The notes under the pieces: model-generated
Databases searched by the model: none
Told to the model about the DNA's origin: nothing
What the model saw: the letters and a program-made list of their open reading frames with translations, nothing else
Program-made: the position numbers and the translations under genes
From: Flavobacteriaceae bacterium
Lineage (GTDB): Bacteria > Bacteroidota > Bacteroidia > Flavobacteriales > Flavobacteriaceae
Assembly: GCA_947377425.1 (NCBI GenBank)
Contig: CANCFZ010000003.1
Location: 1-32,537 of the forward strand
Reading direction: 5' to 3'
DNA length: 32,537 nt
Shown: piece after piece, positions 16,780-25,575 of the stretch
Position numbering within the stretch: the first letter of the stretch is position 1
Layout of the letters: each line of letters begins with the position of its first letter

Positions 16780-17295
16780 TTAATAATCAAATCGTTCGAT
16801 AATAGCATTGAATTCATATTTATTCATCCATTTTTGCTTTATAGTTTCATCTTTTATAGCCACTACTCTACTTTTGAAATCCTCCAAAATACCTTTTTCA
16901 ATCATAAAACTAATTGCTTGTTCAAACGAATTGAGCATACTTTTATAAAAAGCTTGACTATTTATTTGCTTTTCGGATGATAATGCTTGTGCAATTTCAA
17001 TATTGTAAAGCATAACATCTACAATAATAAATGAATCAACTCCAAGTGAAATGAAATGTTTGATGAATTTTTGAGCTACCGAACGCCGCATTTTTGGCTT
17101 TTTCCCTCGAATTGGGAAAAACTCATTGGATATTTTAAGTTTAGCATCTTTTACCAAATTTCGTTCATTTGGATTAAAAACAAAATCATAATAGACTTTT
17201 ACATCTTTAAATTTATCGTACAACTCAATTAATTGCTCTTCAAGTTGGCTTTTATTTAATTCGGATAAATATTTTTTTAAATCTCGTTTACTCAT
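16780..17295 (-). CDS. DUF6155 family protein
   Basis: 171 residues, soluble, rich in lysine and glutamate. The opening MSKRDLKKYLSELNKSQLEEQ, the YYDFVFNPNERNL segment and the central RRSVAQKFIKHFISLGV helix are those I associate with DUF6155, a family of unknown function frequent in Bacteroidota. No catalytic motif is visible and the protein looks all-alpha. It has its own -7 box (17314-17321) and faces the helicase gene in the same direction with a 75-nt gap, so it may be cotranscribed with it. Confidence 0.8.
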   Translation of the reverse strand: MSKRDLKKYLSELNKSQLEEQLIELYDKFKDVKVYYDFVFNPNERNLVKDAKLKISNEFFPIRGKKPKMRRSVAQKFIKHFISLGVDSFIIVDVMLYNIEIAQALSSEKQINSQAFYKSMLNSFEQAISFMIEKGILEDFKSRVVAIKDETIKQKWMNKYEFNAIIERFDY

Positions 17296-17313
17296 ATAAA
17301 TGCTAAATTATTG

Positions 17314-17321
17314 CAAAAGTA
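17314..17321 (-). promoter_or_regulatory. -7 box for the DUF6155 gene
   Basis: The minus strand reads TACTTTTG, 18 nt before the ATG at 17295. It shares the short divergent region with the plus-strand box at 17357. Confidence 0.5.
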
Positions 17322-17356
17322 ACGCACTTTGTAGATTTAATATTAAGGTTATTACT

Positions 17357-17364
17357 TAATTTTG
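17357..17364 (+). promoter_or_regulatory. -7 box for the DUF3817/MscS operon
   Basis: TAATTTTG lies 18 nt before the ATG at 17383. A TTTG at 17328-17331 could be the -33 element although the 25-nt spacing is long. The TTG at 17362, a possible upstream start codon, is part of this box and so cannot be the start if the promoter is real. Confidence 0.5.
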
Positions 17365-17382
17365 CATTTCAAAACAAAGACA

Positions 17383-17667
17383 ATGACAAAGATTTTTAAG
17401 GTTACAGCTATTTTAGAAGGATTTTCGTATTTAATTTTACTTTCAAACATGTTATTTATAAAGCCGAATAATATGGTTTTATATAAAACACTGCTTTTTC
17501 CAATAGGAATGACACACGGAATTCTTTTTATTGCTTATCTTTATTTGGCATTTATGATTAAGGAAAAGCAAAATTGGAGTATTAAAGATTTGGCGATAGT
17601 TTTATTAGGTTCGTTAATTCCATTTGGAGCTTTTTTTATAGAAAAGAAATATATGAAAAATGCATAA
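17383..17667 (+). CDS. DUF3817 integral membrane protein
   Basis: 94 residues (MTKIFKVTAILEG...) with three hydrophobic segments (about 5-27, 36-58, 69-88). The ILEGFSYLILL opening, the central GMTHGILFIAYL with its His, and the ending GSLIPFGAFFIEKK fit the DUF3817 family of small membrane proteins of unknown function. I placed the start at ATG 17383; a TTG at 17362 would add seven residues but overlaps the -7 box. Its last 8 nt overlap the mechanosensitive channel gene, so the two are likely translated together. Confidence 0.87.
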   Translation: MTKIFKVTAILEGFSYLILLSNMLFIKPNNMVLYKTLLFPIGMTHGILFIAYLYLAFMIKEKQNWSIKDLAIVLLGSLIPFGAFFIEKKYMKNA

Positions 17668-18919
17668 TATTTTAGAGAAATTATTTGGTTGGTTATATCC
17701 CTTGTTGCGAAAAATTTATTTTGGCGAAACATTGGCTTCTTATATAAGTTTGATTCTTAATATAATCATTTTATGCTTTTTAGCTTATATTACATATATT
17801 GTATTTAGATTAATATTAGTAACAATACTTGCAATTATTGCCAAGAAAACCAAAACTAATTTTGATGATTTATTGGTTTCAAATCAAACCGCCAAATACA
17901 TCGCCCATTTAATTCCATTTGTATTTATTTATAAATCGGTTCCAGTTATTTTAGAACATTATGTTTATTGGGAATCGATGTTTGGCAAATTAGTTGGAAT
18001 TTATATCATTTTATTATCGCTTTGGATAATACGAAGTGTTTTAAAAGCGATTAGAGATTATCTAAAAGAACAACCTCGATTTAGTGATAAGCCAATAGAT
18101 AGTTACATTCAAGTAATTATGATTGTGCTCTGGATATATGGCGTTGGCGTAATTATTTCTAAACTATTTGATATTGACAAAAACACTTTGTTAGGAACTT
18201 TAGGTGCAATTTCGGCTATTGTAATTTTGATTTTTAGAGATACTATTTTAGGATTTGTAGCCAGTGTTCAAGTTTCGTTAAATGATATGGTTCGAATTGG
18301 AGATTGGATTACATTTGATAAATATGGTGCAGATGGTGATGTTATTGAAATTAATTTGGCAACTGTAAAAGTCAGAAATTTTGATAACACAACTACTACA
18401 ATCCCAACTTACAGCTTAATTTCTGATTCGTTTAGAAATTGGCGTGGAATGTTGGATTCAGACGGACGAAGAATTAAAAGACATATTTTGGTTAAAGCTA
18501 AAAGTATCCGATTTTTAACTGATGATGAATTGCAGAAAATGAAAAAAATTCAATTGATTTCTGATTATATTGATATAAGACAAACTGAAATTAGTAAATA
18601 TAACAAAACTTATAATGTTGACAAGGAACTAGCCATAAATGGAAGAAATATGACAAACTTTGGTTTGTTTAGAAAATACATAACTAATTACTTGGAAAAC
18701 TATCCAGGTTTAAATAAGAATATGATTCTACTTTGTCGACAATTACAACCAACTGCACAGGGAATTCCATTAGAAATCTATGCGTTTTCAAAAGATCAAC
18801 GATTTGAACAATACGAATATATTATGGCTGATATTTTTGACCATATTATTGCTTCAATAGCCTACTTTGATTTAGAACTTTATGAAATGCCTTCTGATAA
18901 AAGTAACTTTTTAGGTTAG
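17660..18919 (+). CDS. MscS-family mechanosensitive channel, YbdG-like
   Basis: 419 residues. Several N-terminal membrane helices (from about 20 to 185) lead to the pore-lining helix and the MscS beta domain at about 190-260: TILGFVASVQVSLNDMVRIGDWI, then GADGDVIEINLATVKVRNFDNTTTTIPT. The following SFRNWRGMLDSDGRRIKRHI is a hallmark of the YbdG (miniconductance MscM) subgroup, and the long C-terminal alpha/beta domain (to 419) agrees. It relieves turgor during hypo-osmotic shock. It overlaps DUF3817 by 8 nt at its start and shares the last 3 nt of its end with the convergent thioesterase gene. Confidence 0.92.
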   Translation: MHNILEKLFGWLYPLLRKIYFGETLASYISLILNIIILCFLAYITYIVFRLILVTILAIIAKKTKTNFDDLLVSNQTAKYIAHLIPFVFIYKSVPVILEHYVYWESMFGKLVGIYIILLSLWIIRSVLKAIRDYLKEQPRFSDKPIDSYIQVIMIVLWIYGVGVIISKLFDIDKNTLLGTLGAISAIVILIFRDTILGFVASVQVSLNDMVRIGDWITFDKYGADGDVIEINLATVKVRNFDNTTTTIPTYSLISDSFRNWRGMLDSDGRRIKRHILVKAKSIRFLTDDELQKMKKIQLISDYIDIRQTEISKYNKTYNVDKELAINGRNMTNFGLFRKYITNYLENYPGLNKNMILLCRQLQPTAQGIPLEIYAFSKDQRFEQYEYIMADIFDHIIASIAYFDLELYEMPSDKSNFLG

Positions 18920-19308
18920 CTTTTTTTCAATCGGTCTTCGATATATTCAATTTTTGTTTTTCCATGAGGATGTGGTTTTCCTTCTAAACCAACACTTACC
19001 ATTGTAATAGTATCAATTGTAATAATAGTTTCTTTGGTCATCATGTTTCTAACTTCACACATTAGTGTTAAAGATGTAGTTCCGAATTTGATAACATCAA
19101 TTCCAATTTCAACAATATCACCTTGTTTTGCTGAACTTCTAAAGTTGATTTCAGACATGTGCTTGGTTACGATTCTAGGGCTTTCTAATTGTATTATAGC
19201 ATAAAGTGCAATTTCTTCATCAATCCATGCTAATAAACGACCACCAAATAAAGTGCTATTCGGATTCAAATCTTCGGGTTTAACCCATTTTCTAGTATGA
19301 AATCTCAT
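18916..19308 (-). CDS. Hotdog-fold acyl-CoA thioesterase
   Basis: 130 residues, one hotdog domain. The sequence NPNSTLFGGRLLAWIDEEIALYA contains the family motif with the catalytic Asp in WIDE, followed by TKHMSEINFRSSAKQGDIVEI, which matches the YciA/BFIT-type acyl-CoA thioesterases. It hydrolyses acyl-CoA to free acid and CoA in the cytoplasm, probably as a hexamer (family knowledge). Its stop codon overlaps that of the convergent MscS gene, and no terminator separates them. A TAAATTTG box (minus strand, 19332-19339) lies 23 nt upstream. Confidence 0.88.
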   Translation of the reverse strand: MRFHTRKWVKPEDLNPNSTLFGGRLLAWIDEEIALYAIIQLESPRIVTKHMSEINFRSSAKQGDIVEIGIDVIKFGTTSLTLMCEVRNMMTKETIITIDTITMVSVGLEGKPHPHGKTKIEYIEDRLKKS

Positions 19309-19331
19309 TTTGTTTTGTTTTTTTTATACAG

Positions 19332-19339
19332 CAAATTTA
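19332..19339 (-). promoter_or_regulatory. -7 box for the thioesterase gene
   Basis: The minus strand reads TAAATTTG, 23 nt before the ATG at 19308. No -33 TTTG is visible. Confidence 0.45.
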
Positions 19340-19411
19340 ATGATTTCATAGTAGACCGATGATAATTTTTGAAAAGCATTAATAAAAATAAGGTTTTTAT
19401 CTCTCAAAAAG

Positions 19412-19441
19412 TTGGTAATTTGTTGTAAACTATTATATTTG
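19412..19441 (+). promoter_or_regulatory. Promoter of the OmpA-family gene
   Basis: A -33 TTGG at 19412 and a -7 box TATATTTG at 19434-19441 are separated by 19 nt, a good Bacteroidota promoter. Transcription would start near 19447, so the TTG at 19412 cannot be the translation start; the ATG at 19478 is. Confidence 0.6.
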
Positions 19442-19477
19442 CACATAATTATACATAATTTAACTTATTATTATAAA

Positions 19478-20812
19478 ATGAAAAAAATTACATTATTGTC
19501 TTTATTGTTGATTTCTGCAATTTCAACCAATGCACAAGATAAAAAAGAAGAAGATAAAAATTCCTCAGAATATAATAAATGGACGGTTGAAGCTACTGTT
19601 GGTCAAGGCAAAGGAGTAAAACCTTATATGACTGGATATTTTTCTAGTGATTCTCGTACTTTTTTTGGGAAACCTCAAGCCAATAGCCTTTCATTAGCTG
19701 GAAGATATATGTTTGGCCCTAAATTTGGTATTAAATTAGCGTTTCATTATGAAGATTTAAAAAACATTAAGAATAATGAAAGTCTACCATTTGAAATGCA
19801 AATGATGGGTATTTCTTTTCAAGGTGTAGTTAATCTTAATAGATTATTTGGAATTGAAGATAATTTGAAAAAATTCGGACTTTTAGGTCATGCAGGTATT
19901 AAGGTAGATAGAATGACATCTAAAACTGAAAATCCAACTGTAACCTATAATGTTCCTTATTCTAATCATAACTATGGAAGAACAGAATATAATGGTGGTT
20001 TGGTTTTAGGAGTTTCTCCACAATACCGTTTTTCAAAAAAAATGGCTGTTTTGTTAGATGTTACTATCCAAAATAATTTTAGACAACATTTTAATTGGGA
20101 TGGTTCATATTCAGTAGAATCTAATAATTTGAATGGTCAAATGGTTACTACATCATTAGGTTTAACTTATTCATTAGGTAAAGCAGAGATGCATGGAGAC
20201 TGGGCTGTTATTAAAGATGAAAATCTTAAAAAAATAGAAGCATTAGACAAAAAAATAGGTGATATTGAAACACAAATGAATGATACTGATAAAGACGGAG
20301 TACCCGATTATCTTGATCAAGAAAATAATTCAGTTGCTGGTGTAGCCGTTGATACAAGAGGTAGAATGGTTGACATGAACAGAAATGGTGTTCCAGATGA
20401 ATTAGAGAGATATGTTGAAAAATCTACTAAAGAGACTGTTGAAAAATCTAAAGAAGATGCCGTATTACGTTTAGTTAATGAAGGTTATGTTTGTGCTTAT
20501 TATAAAAGCGGTAAAACTGAAGCAACAGATTCTTCTACTGAGGGTATTGACTTTATGTTAAACTTCTTGAGAAATCACCCAGGAACGATAATTGATATTA
20601 TTGGACATGCAGATGAATTAGGTAAAACTGAAACTAATAACGCATTAGCACTGAAAAGAGCTGAAAATGTTAAAAACATCTTAGTTAAAGCTGGTATTGA
20701 TCCTTCTAGACTAAATACAGTTTCACAAGGTGAAGATACTAGTGTTGCTCCAGATTCAGAAGGTGCTAGAAGACTAGTTCGAAAAGTAACTTTCAGAGTT
20801 GTAAATAATTAA
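19478..20812 (+). CDS. OmpA-family outer-membrane protein with TSP3 linker
   Basis: 444 residues from ATG 19478, with signal peptide MKKITLLSLLLISAISTNAQ. An N-terminal beta-barrel (about 25-245) rich in alternating aromatics is followed by two calcium-binding thrombospondin type-3-like repeats, TDKDGVPDYLD and MNRNGVPDELE (about 260-320), and a C-terminal OmpA/MotB-like domain (about 345-444) with IDIIGHADELGKTETNNALALKRAENV, which binds peptidoglycan. It anchors the outer membrane to the wall and may act as a porin. A clear promoter lies just upstream and a very strong terminator just downstream, so it is a single-gene, probably highly expressed unit. Confidence 0.92.
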   Translation: MKKITLLSLLLISAISTNAQDKKEEDKNSSEYNKWTVEATVGQGKGVKPYMTGYFSSDSRTFFGKPQANSLSLAGRYMFGPKFGIKLAFHYEDLKNIKNNESLPFEMQMMGISFQGVVNLNRLFGIEDNLKKFGLLGHAGIKVDRMTSKTENPTVTYNVPYSNHNYGRTEYNGGLVLGVSPQYRFSKKMAVLLDVTIQNNFRQHFNWDGSYSVESNNLNGQMVTTSLGLTYSLGKAEMHGDWAVIKDENLKKIEALDKKIGDIETQMNDTDKDGVPDYLDQENNSVAGVAVDTRGRMVDMNRNGVPDELERYVEKSTKETVEKSKEDAVLRLVNEGYVCAYYKSGKTEATDSSTEGIDFMLNFLRNHPGTIIDIIGHADELGKTETNNALALKRAENVKNILVKAGIDPSRLNTVSQGEDTSVAPDSEGARRLVRKVTFRVVNN

Positions 20813-20827
20813 CAACTATTTCTTAAT

Positions 20828-20876
20828 ACATAAAAAAAGTGCCTCTGTAAAAAATACAGAGGCACTTTTTTTATGT
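20828..20876. terminator. Strong terminator after the OmpA-family gene
   Basis: A perfect 22-bp stem with a 5-nt A loop. The GC-containing core GTGCCTCTGTA pairs with TACAGAGGCAC and is flanked by A7 and T7 tracts that also pair. The remaining 20877-21100 gap shows no convincing gene or site. Confidence 0.92.
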
Positions 20877-21100
20877 CATTAAATTAAAAAGACCAGAATA
20901 CATTTATTAAAATTTAGAGGAGTGAGGAAATTGGATTAGTTTCTTATCAATCTTTACAAGAGGATATATTACAACTTATTTGGATAAGTAAAGGATTTGG
21001 TAATACAACACAAGTGTTATTTATATTTAGTATATAAATAGATACTGAACGCATTAATACCTATCTATGGCTGACCTTTTTATTTCTACTAATATATATA

Positions 21101-22969
21101 TTACAATCTAAAAATAAAACTCTCACTTCCTTTAATACTCACTTTTATAATTCCTACTCCATCTGCAATATATAGCGTTGTAGTACTGCCATACAATTGA
21201 TCTTTAACGCTGTAAATACCATCGTGTAAATGCCATTTGGAAACTAAATCACTAGGCAGTTTTAAATCAAATGTACTGCTGTGGTCGGGTGAAAAATTGG
21301 CAACTACAATCAGCTTTTCTGTAGCTGACCAGCGAACATACGAATACAGTTTTTCATCATAGTTAGTGGTTTCTTGCCTGTTGATGCCTTGTATCTCTTG
21401 GAATTGTCCCATAAGGGCATCACTCTTTAACGAAAAGTTCAATAATCGTTTGTAAAAATCACGCAAGTCTTTTTCTGATTGCGATAATTGTCCACCGTCA
21501 AACTTTCCACCATTCATCCAGCGTTGGTGATTAGGTACACCCACATAATCAAATATTGATGTTCTAGAATGCATTCCGAACCCTCCATTTTCATTTCCCG
21601 CCTCTCCTACTTCTTGTCCAAAATATATCATGGTTGGTGATGAACTTATTGTAGTAGAAACTACCATTAGTGGTTTTCCTTTTTCGCCACTTCCTGCAAA
21701 CTCAGGACTAGCCAAACGTTGCTCATCGTGGTTGTCTAAAAAGTGAAGCATGTTTTTAGCAATATCTACATTTCGATACTGAATATCTGAAAGCCCATCA
21801 GGAACCGTTTTTCCTTGCATAACGGCTTTTAAATGGTCGTAGGTTTCAACTTTATCATACAAATAATCCATTTTACCTTTAAAGATATAATTTCTATACT
21901 CGTTTGGATTATAAACTTCTGCCATCAAAAAAGCATCTGGATTTTTCATTTTTATAGCCGAATTCATATAGCTCCAAAATTCATAAGGTACCATTTCTGC
22001 CATATCATAACGAAAACCATCAACGCCTTTAGTGGTCCAATACAAAGCAATATCTCTAAATTTTTTCCATGAACTTGGAACATCTTTATTTTTCCAAAAA
22101 TCAAAATGCTCTTTATATGATTTTTTATCAAAACCTTCTGGTAACTCCGGAAAATCTTTTGAACCATCAGGTCGAATTCCGTAATTCACTTTCACAGTTT
22201 CATACCAATCATTGATGTCTGGTTTTGCTAATCGTGAACCATTTCCTGTCCATTTTGCAGGATTTTCATCAAATGTTCCATCAATTAATGAGTTTTTTTC
22301 ACCGTTTAATGGTTTGTAACTTTCCGATGTTGGAACTTGAAAATGTTGTCCTGGAATGTAATAAAAGTTATTATTTCGAGCATATTCTACAGAAGTGTTA
22401 TCATCGGCACCAAAATCATTGAACTCATTAGGATTTGACAAACTAATATATTTACGAGCAATATGATTGGGAACAATATCAATAATAACTTTTAATCCAT
22501 TTTTGTGTGTTCGAGCAATTAATGCTTCAAATTCTTCCAACCGCTTTGCGGGATTGACAGCTAAATCTGGATTGACATTGTAATAATCTTTCACGGCATA
22601 AGGTGAACCTGCACGACCTTTTACTACTTCTGGATCATCGTTTGAAATTCCATATTTTGTATAATCATTTATCAAAGCATGATGCGGAACACCTGTGTAC
22701 CAAATATGTGTAATACCAAGATTCTTGATTTCGGTTAAGGCTTTGTCCGTAAAATCATTGAACTTCCCTACTCCATTTTCTTCAATAGTTCCCCAAGGTT
22801 TGTTGGTAGTGTTTTTATTTCCGAATAATCTTGTAAAAACTTGATAGACTACTTTTTTCTTTTCCACAATGGTAGCTTTTTTAGTATTGGTGTTAAACTT
22901 ATGTTTTTTTACTTGTGCATTTGCCGAAAGTGATAATCCAAGAACAGCAAGCAATAAGATTTTTTTCAT
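21101..22969 (-). CDS. Secreted GH13 alpha-amylase family enzyme
   Basis: 622 residues with signal peptide MKKILLLAVLGLSLSANAQ. The four GH13 regions are present: DIVPNH (164-169), GVDGFRYDMAE with nucleophile D322, FLMAEVYN with acid/base E351, and FLDNHDEQR with stabiliser D415. The C-terminal 110 residues look like the usual domain C beta-sandwich. The enzyme cleaves or rearranges alpha-1,4-glucans in the periplasm or outside the cell. It is not beside SusC/SusD genes and is transcribed divergently from a GH5 lipoprotein. Subfamily, and so product, cannot be fixed from the motifs. Confidence 0.92.
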   Translation of the reverse strand: MKKILLLAVLGLSLSANAQVKKHKFNTNTKKATIVEKKKVVYQVFTRLFGNKNTTNKPWGTIEENGVGKFNDFTDKALTEIKNLGITHIWYTGVPHHALINDYTKYGISNDDPEVVKGRAGSPYAVKDYYNVNPDLAVNPAKRLEEFEALIARTHKNGLKVIIDIVPNHIARKYISLSNPNEFNDFGADDNTSVEYARNNNFYYIPGQHFQVPTSESYKPLNGEKNSLIDGTFDENPAKWTGNGSRLAKPDINDWYETVKVNYGIRPDGSKDFPELPEGFDKKSYKEHFDFWKNKDVPSSWKKFRDIALYWTTKGVDGFRYDMAEMVPYEFWSYMNSAIKMKNPDAFLMAEVYNPNEYRNYIFKGKMDYLYDKVETYDHLKAVMQGKTVPDGLSDIQYRNVDIAKNMLHFLDNHDEQRLASPEFAGSGEKGKPLMVVSTTISSSPTMIYFGQEVGEAGNENGGFGMHSRTSIFDYVGVPNHQRWMNGGKFDGGQLSQSEKDLRDFYKRLLNFSLKSDALMGQFQEIQGINRQETTNYDEKLYSYVRWSATEKLIVVANFSPDHSSTFDLKLPSDLVSKWHLHDGIYSVKDQLYGSTTTLYIADGVGIIKVSIKGSESFIFRL

Positions 22970-22999
22970 AATTAATTATGTTTTAATAACATGATGCAA

Positions 23000-23007
23000 C
23001 AAATATA
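23000..23007 (-). promoter_or_regulatory. -7 box for the GH13 gene
   Basis: The minus strand reads TATATTTG, 30 nt before the ATG at 22969. The -33 region is weak. It shares a 117-nt divergent gap with the GH5 promoter. Confidence 0.45.
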
Positions 23008-23032
23008 AAAATTTGCGTAACTGATTTGTTAT

Positions 23033-23066
23033 TTTGACATCATTAATTTTATTATAACTAACTTTG
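23033..23066 (+). promoter_or_regulatory. Promoter of the GH5 gene
   Basis: A TTTG-like -33 element (TTTTG, 23032-23036) and a perfect -7 box TAACTTTG (23059-23066) are separated by 22 nt, and the box ends 20 nt before the ATG at 23087. Confidence 0.55.
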
Positions 23067-23086
23067 ATAAAACAAGTCATATTAAT

Positions 23087-24115
23087 ATGAAGAAAAAAAT
23101 GCTCATTGTATTTGGAATTACTTTATTAATTACAGTTAAAATTACCATTTCTTGTCAAAAAGAAACCATTCCAACCGAAACAATTCAATCTTTAACTTAT
23201 TCCATTTCTGGGAATAAAATTATTAACCAAAATCAACCCATTCAATTAATTGGTGTTAATGCATTTCATTCATTTAGTGCAGGAAGTAACGACATGAGCA
23301 ATTGGAACATAGATGTTGTTAGAGAATTTATAGGAAACGTAAAAGAAAACCCAATAGATGGAAATCCAATTCAAGACACCAATGGCAGTTATTTACATTC
23401 TTTACAAAAAATTGTAGATGGAAATAGATTGAACAATAAGGTTACTATTCTTTGCGCTTTTGGTTGGGATGGAACAAATGTAAATTTATATACCGGAAAA
23501 AGACCTGCTCAAACTTTTTGGTGGAATGATTATAAAATAAAATTGCAACAATGGGCAACTTTTTTCAAAAATCAACCCGACGTTTGGATTGAAGTTTGGA
23601 ATGAACCCTACAATTATAATAGAACCGATGGATATACTGATGCAATTTGGATGAGTGACATGAACGAATTGACGCAAGTTGTAAGAGCAGCTGGTAACGC
23701 GAACATTATTTTAATTCCATGTTGTGAGCAAGGTCAAGATGAAAGCGTTGTGGTAAATCAAGGAGCAAACTTTTTGAATAATAAGAGCAATATTATATTT
23801 GATATTCATGCTTATGAAAAATGGCTTTTAATAGACGATTCAACCAATCAAAATCGTTTAGAGGTATTGAAACAAAACAATTTACCAATTATTTTTGGAG
23901 AAACCGCACCAATGAATGCAGGAGTATTAATGAATCCACAATCTTTTTTAAATATTCTTTACAATCGTGGATTATCCGTTTGTGCTTGGACATGGAAAAA
24001 TGACGAAACTGATCAAGATGCTTTGTTAACAACAACTGGACTTCTGAATAATATTAACAATAATAATTGGGGATCAATTTATAAAGAATTAACAACAAGA
24101 GTTAGAAATCCGTAA
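23087..24115 (+). CDS. GH5-family glycoside hydrolase lipoprotein
   Basis: 342 residues. A hydrophobic signal ends in ITISCQK, so Cys23 is a probable lipidation site, although the residue three before it is Thr and not the usual Leu. Clan GH-A features: IQLIGVNAFHSF near the first strand, VWIEVWNEPYNY with acid/base E173, FDIHAYEKW on strand 6, and IIFGETAPM with nucleophile E272 after strand 7. It is therefore probably an active GH5 enzyme (endoglucanase or mannanase type) displayed on a membrane. It is transcribed alone, divergently from the GH13 amylase. No carbohydrate-binding module is visible. Confidence 0.85.
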   Translation: MKKKMLIVFGITLLITVKITISCQKETIPTETIQSLTYSISGNKIINQNQPIQLIGVNAFHSFSAGSNDMSNWNIDVVREFIGNVKENPIDGNPIQDTNGSYLHSLQKIVDGNRLNNKVTILCAFGWDGTNVNLYTGKRPAQTFWWNDYKIKLQQWATFFKNQPDVWIEVWNEPYNYNRTDGYTDAIWMSDMNELTQVVRAAGNANIILIPCCEQGQDESVVVNQGANFLNNKSNIIFDIHAYEKWLLIDDSTNQNRLEVLKQNNLPIIFGETAPMNAGVLMNPQSFLNILYNRGLSVCAWTWKNDETDQDALLTTTGLLNNINNNNWGSIYKELTTRVRNP

Positions 24116-24160
24116 TAGTATAATTTCTTAATAATATAACACATCTTATCTCTATTTTTA

Positions 24161-24168
24161 TAAATTTG
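24161..24168 (+). promoter_or_regulatory. -7 box before the aminotransferase gene
   Basis: TAAATTTG is a perfect match, but lies 108 nt before the ATG at 24277, giving a leader of about 100 nt. I see no riboswitch structure in it. Confidence 0.4.
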
Positions 24169-24276
24169 CCACAGAAGTAAAATCATTAAAAACAAATTTT
24201 ACTTTGAAAATCTATAATTAAGTACTAAAGAAATACTTAAAAAAATCCCTCAAAATTTAGTCTTATTAGCAAAATT

Positions 24277-25470
24277 ATGAATAACGATTTTATAAAATAC
24301 CAAGCGCAGACATCACCATATCCATTGGGAATGGAGGTTTCACATGCAATTGGTTCGTATATTTATGACACCAACAACAAAAAATATTTAGATTTTGTGG
24401 CTGGCGTTTCGGCTTGTTCACTCGGACATCAAAATAAGCGAGTAAATGATGCTATTAAAAATCAATTGGACAAATATTCGCATGTAATGGTTTATGGAGA
24501 ATATTCTCAAAGCCCAGCAGTGCAATACTGCAAATTATTAGTCGAACATTTACCTAAAGAATTAAACAAAGTCTATTTAGTAAACTCCGGAACAGAAGCT
24601 TGTGAAGGTGCATTAAAATTAGTGCGACGAGTTACAGGCAGAAGTCAATTGATTTCGTGTCATAATGCTTATCATGGAAATACAATGGGCTCCATGAGTG
24701 TCATGGGATTTGAAGAACGCAAGCAAGTTTTTCGTCCATTGATTCCTGATGTAGATTTTATAACGTTCAATAACGAAGATGATATTCAAAAAATAACTAC
24801 AAAAACGGCTGGAATCATTCTTGAAAGTATTCAGGGTGGTGCTGGTTTTATTCAACCTGAAAATGATTTTTTAGCCAAAGTAAAAAAACGTTGCGAAGAA
24901 GTTGGTGCCTTAATGATTATTGATGAAATACAACCCGGATTTGGAAGAACTGGAAAATTATTCGGATTTGAAAACTACAATGTAGTCCCTGATGTTATAA
25001 TCATCGGCAAAGGAATGGCTGGCGGAATGCCTGTTGGCGGATTCATTGCTCATGAAAAACACATGGATTTGTTAAGTCATGATCCAAAACTGGGTCACAT
25101 TACAACCTTTGGCGGTCATCCAGTTATTGCTGCGGCATGTTTGGCTACACTGCAAGAAGTATTAGAAAAAGACTACGCCAAACAATCATTAGAGAAAGAA
25201 AAATTATTTCGTGAGCTTTTGGTACATCCTTTGATACAAGAAATTAGAGGAAAAGGATTGATGCTTGCTGCCATGACATCAGATGCAGAAATAACCAATC
25301 AAATTATTTTGCGTTGTCAAGACAAAGGACTAATTCTGTTTTGGTTATTGTTTGAAGGAAAAGCCATCAGAATCACACCACCATTAACAGTTTCGGAAAA
25401 TGAAATTCGTGAAGGTTGTAAGATTATGTTAGAAGTAATGGATGAAGTTCAATTGATAATGAATAATTAA
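24277..25470 (+). CDS. Class III PLP-dependent aminotransferase
   Basis: 397 residues, typical of the acetylornithine/ornithine aminotransferase fold type I group. Visible elements: GTEACEGALKLVRR (105-118), the cofactor-binding HNAYHGNTMGSMS (129-141), D216 in MIIDEIQPGFGRTG, which pairs with the pyridine nitrogen, and the Schiff-base lysine K245 in IIIGKGMAGGMPVGG. THFGGHP-like TFGGHPV follows at about 275. It transfers an amino group from an omega-amino or alpha-amino acid to 2-oxoglutarate or pyruvate; the specific substrate is not determined. It stands alone, not beside arginine-biosynthesis genes. Confidence 0.9.
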   Translation: MNNDFIKYQAQTSPYPLGMEVSHAIGSYIYDTNNKKYLDFVAGVSACSLGHQNKRVNDAIKNQLDKYSHVMVYGEYSQSPAVQYCKLLVEHLPKELNKVYLVNSGTEACEGALKLVRRVTGRSQLISCHNAYHGNTMGSMSVMGFEERKQVFRPLIPDVDFITFNNEDDIQKITTKTAGIILESIQGGAGFIQPENDFLAKVKKRCEEVGALMIIDEIQPGFGRTGKLFGFENYNVVPDVIIIGKGMAGGMPVGGFIAHEKHMDLLSHDPKLGHITTFGGHPVIAAACLATLQEVLEKDYAKQSLEKEKLFRELLVHPLIQEIRGKGLMLAAMTSDAEITNQIILRCQDKGLILFWLLFEGKAIRITPPLTVSENEIREGCKIMLEVMDEVQLIMNN

Positions 25471-25575
25471 TAATTGTTTTTCTGTTAATTAAATTGTTCA
25501 AAACAAAAAACATTTTTCCACGTTTGCACGTAAGAGTTAATTATCTTTATTCTGTTTAATTCTAAACAAAAAGCT

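Noticed and set aside
15166-17295. Helicase plus DUF6155 as a possible defence system
   Set aside because: No nuclease, methylase or other defence-type partner is adjacent, both genes have their own -7 boxes, and DUF6155 is a common flavobacterial housekeeping-type family.
20905-21040. Short open stretch (GLVSYQSLQEDILQLIWISK...) after the OmpA terminator, possibly a gene remnant
   Set aside because: It has no start codon in frame, a stop just upstream, and no recognisable homology by eye; too short to support a pseudogene call.
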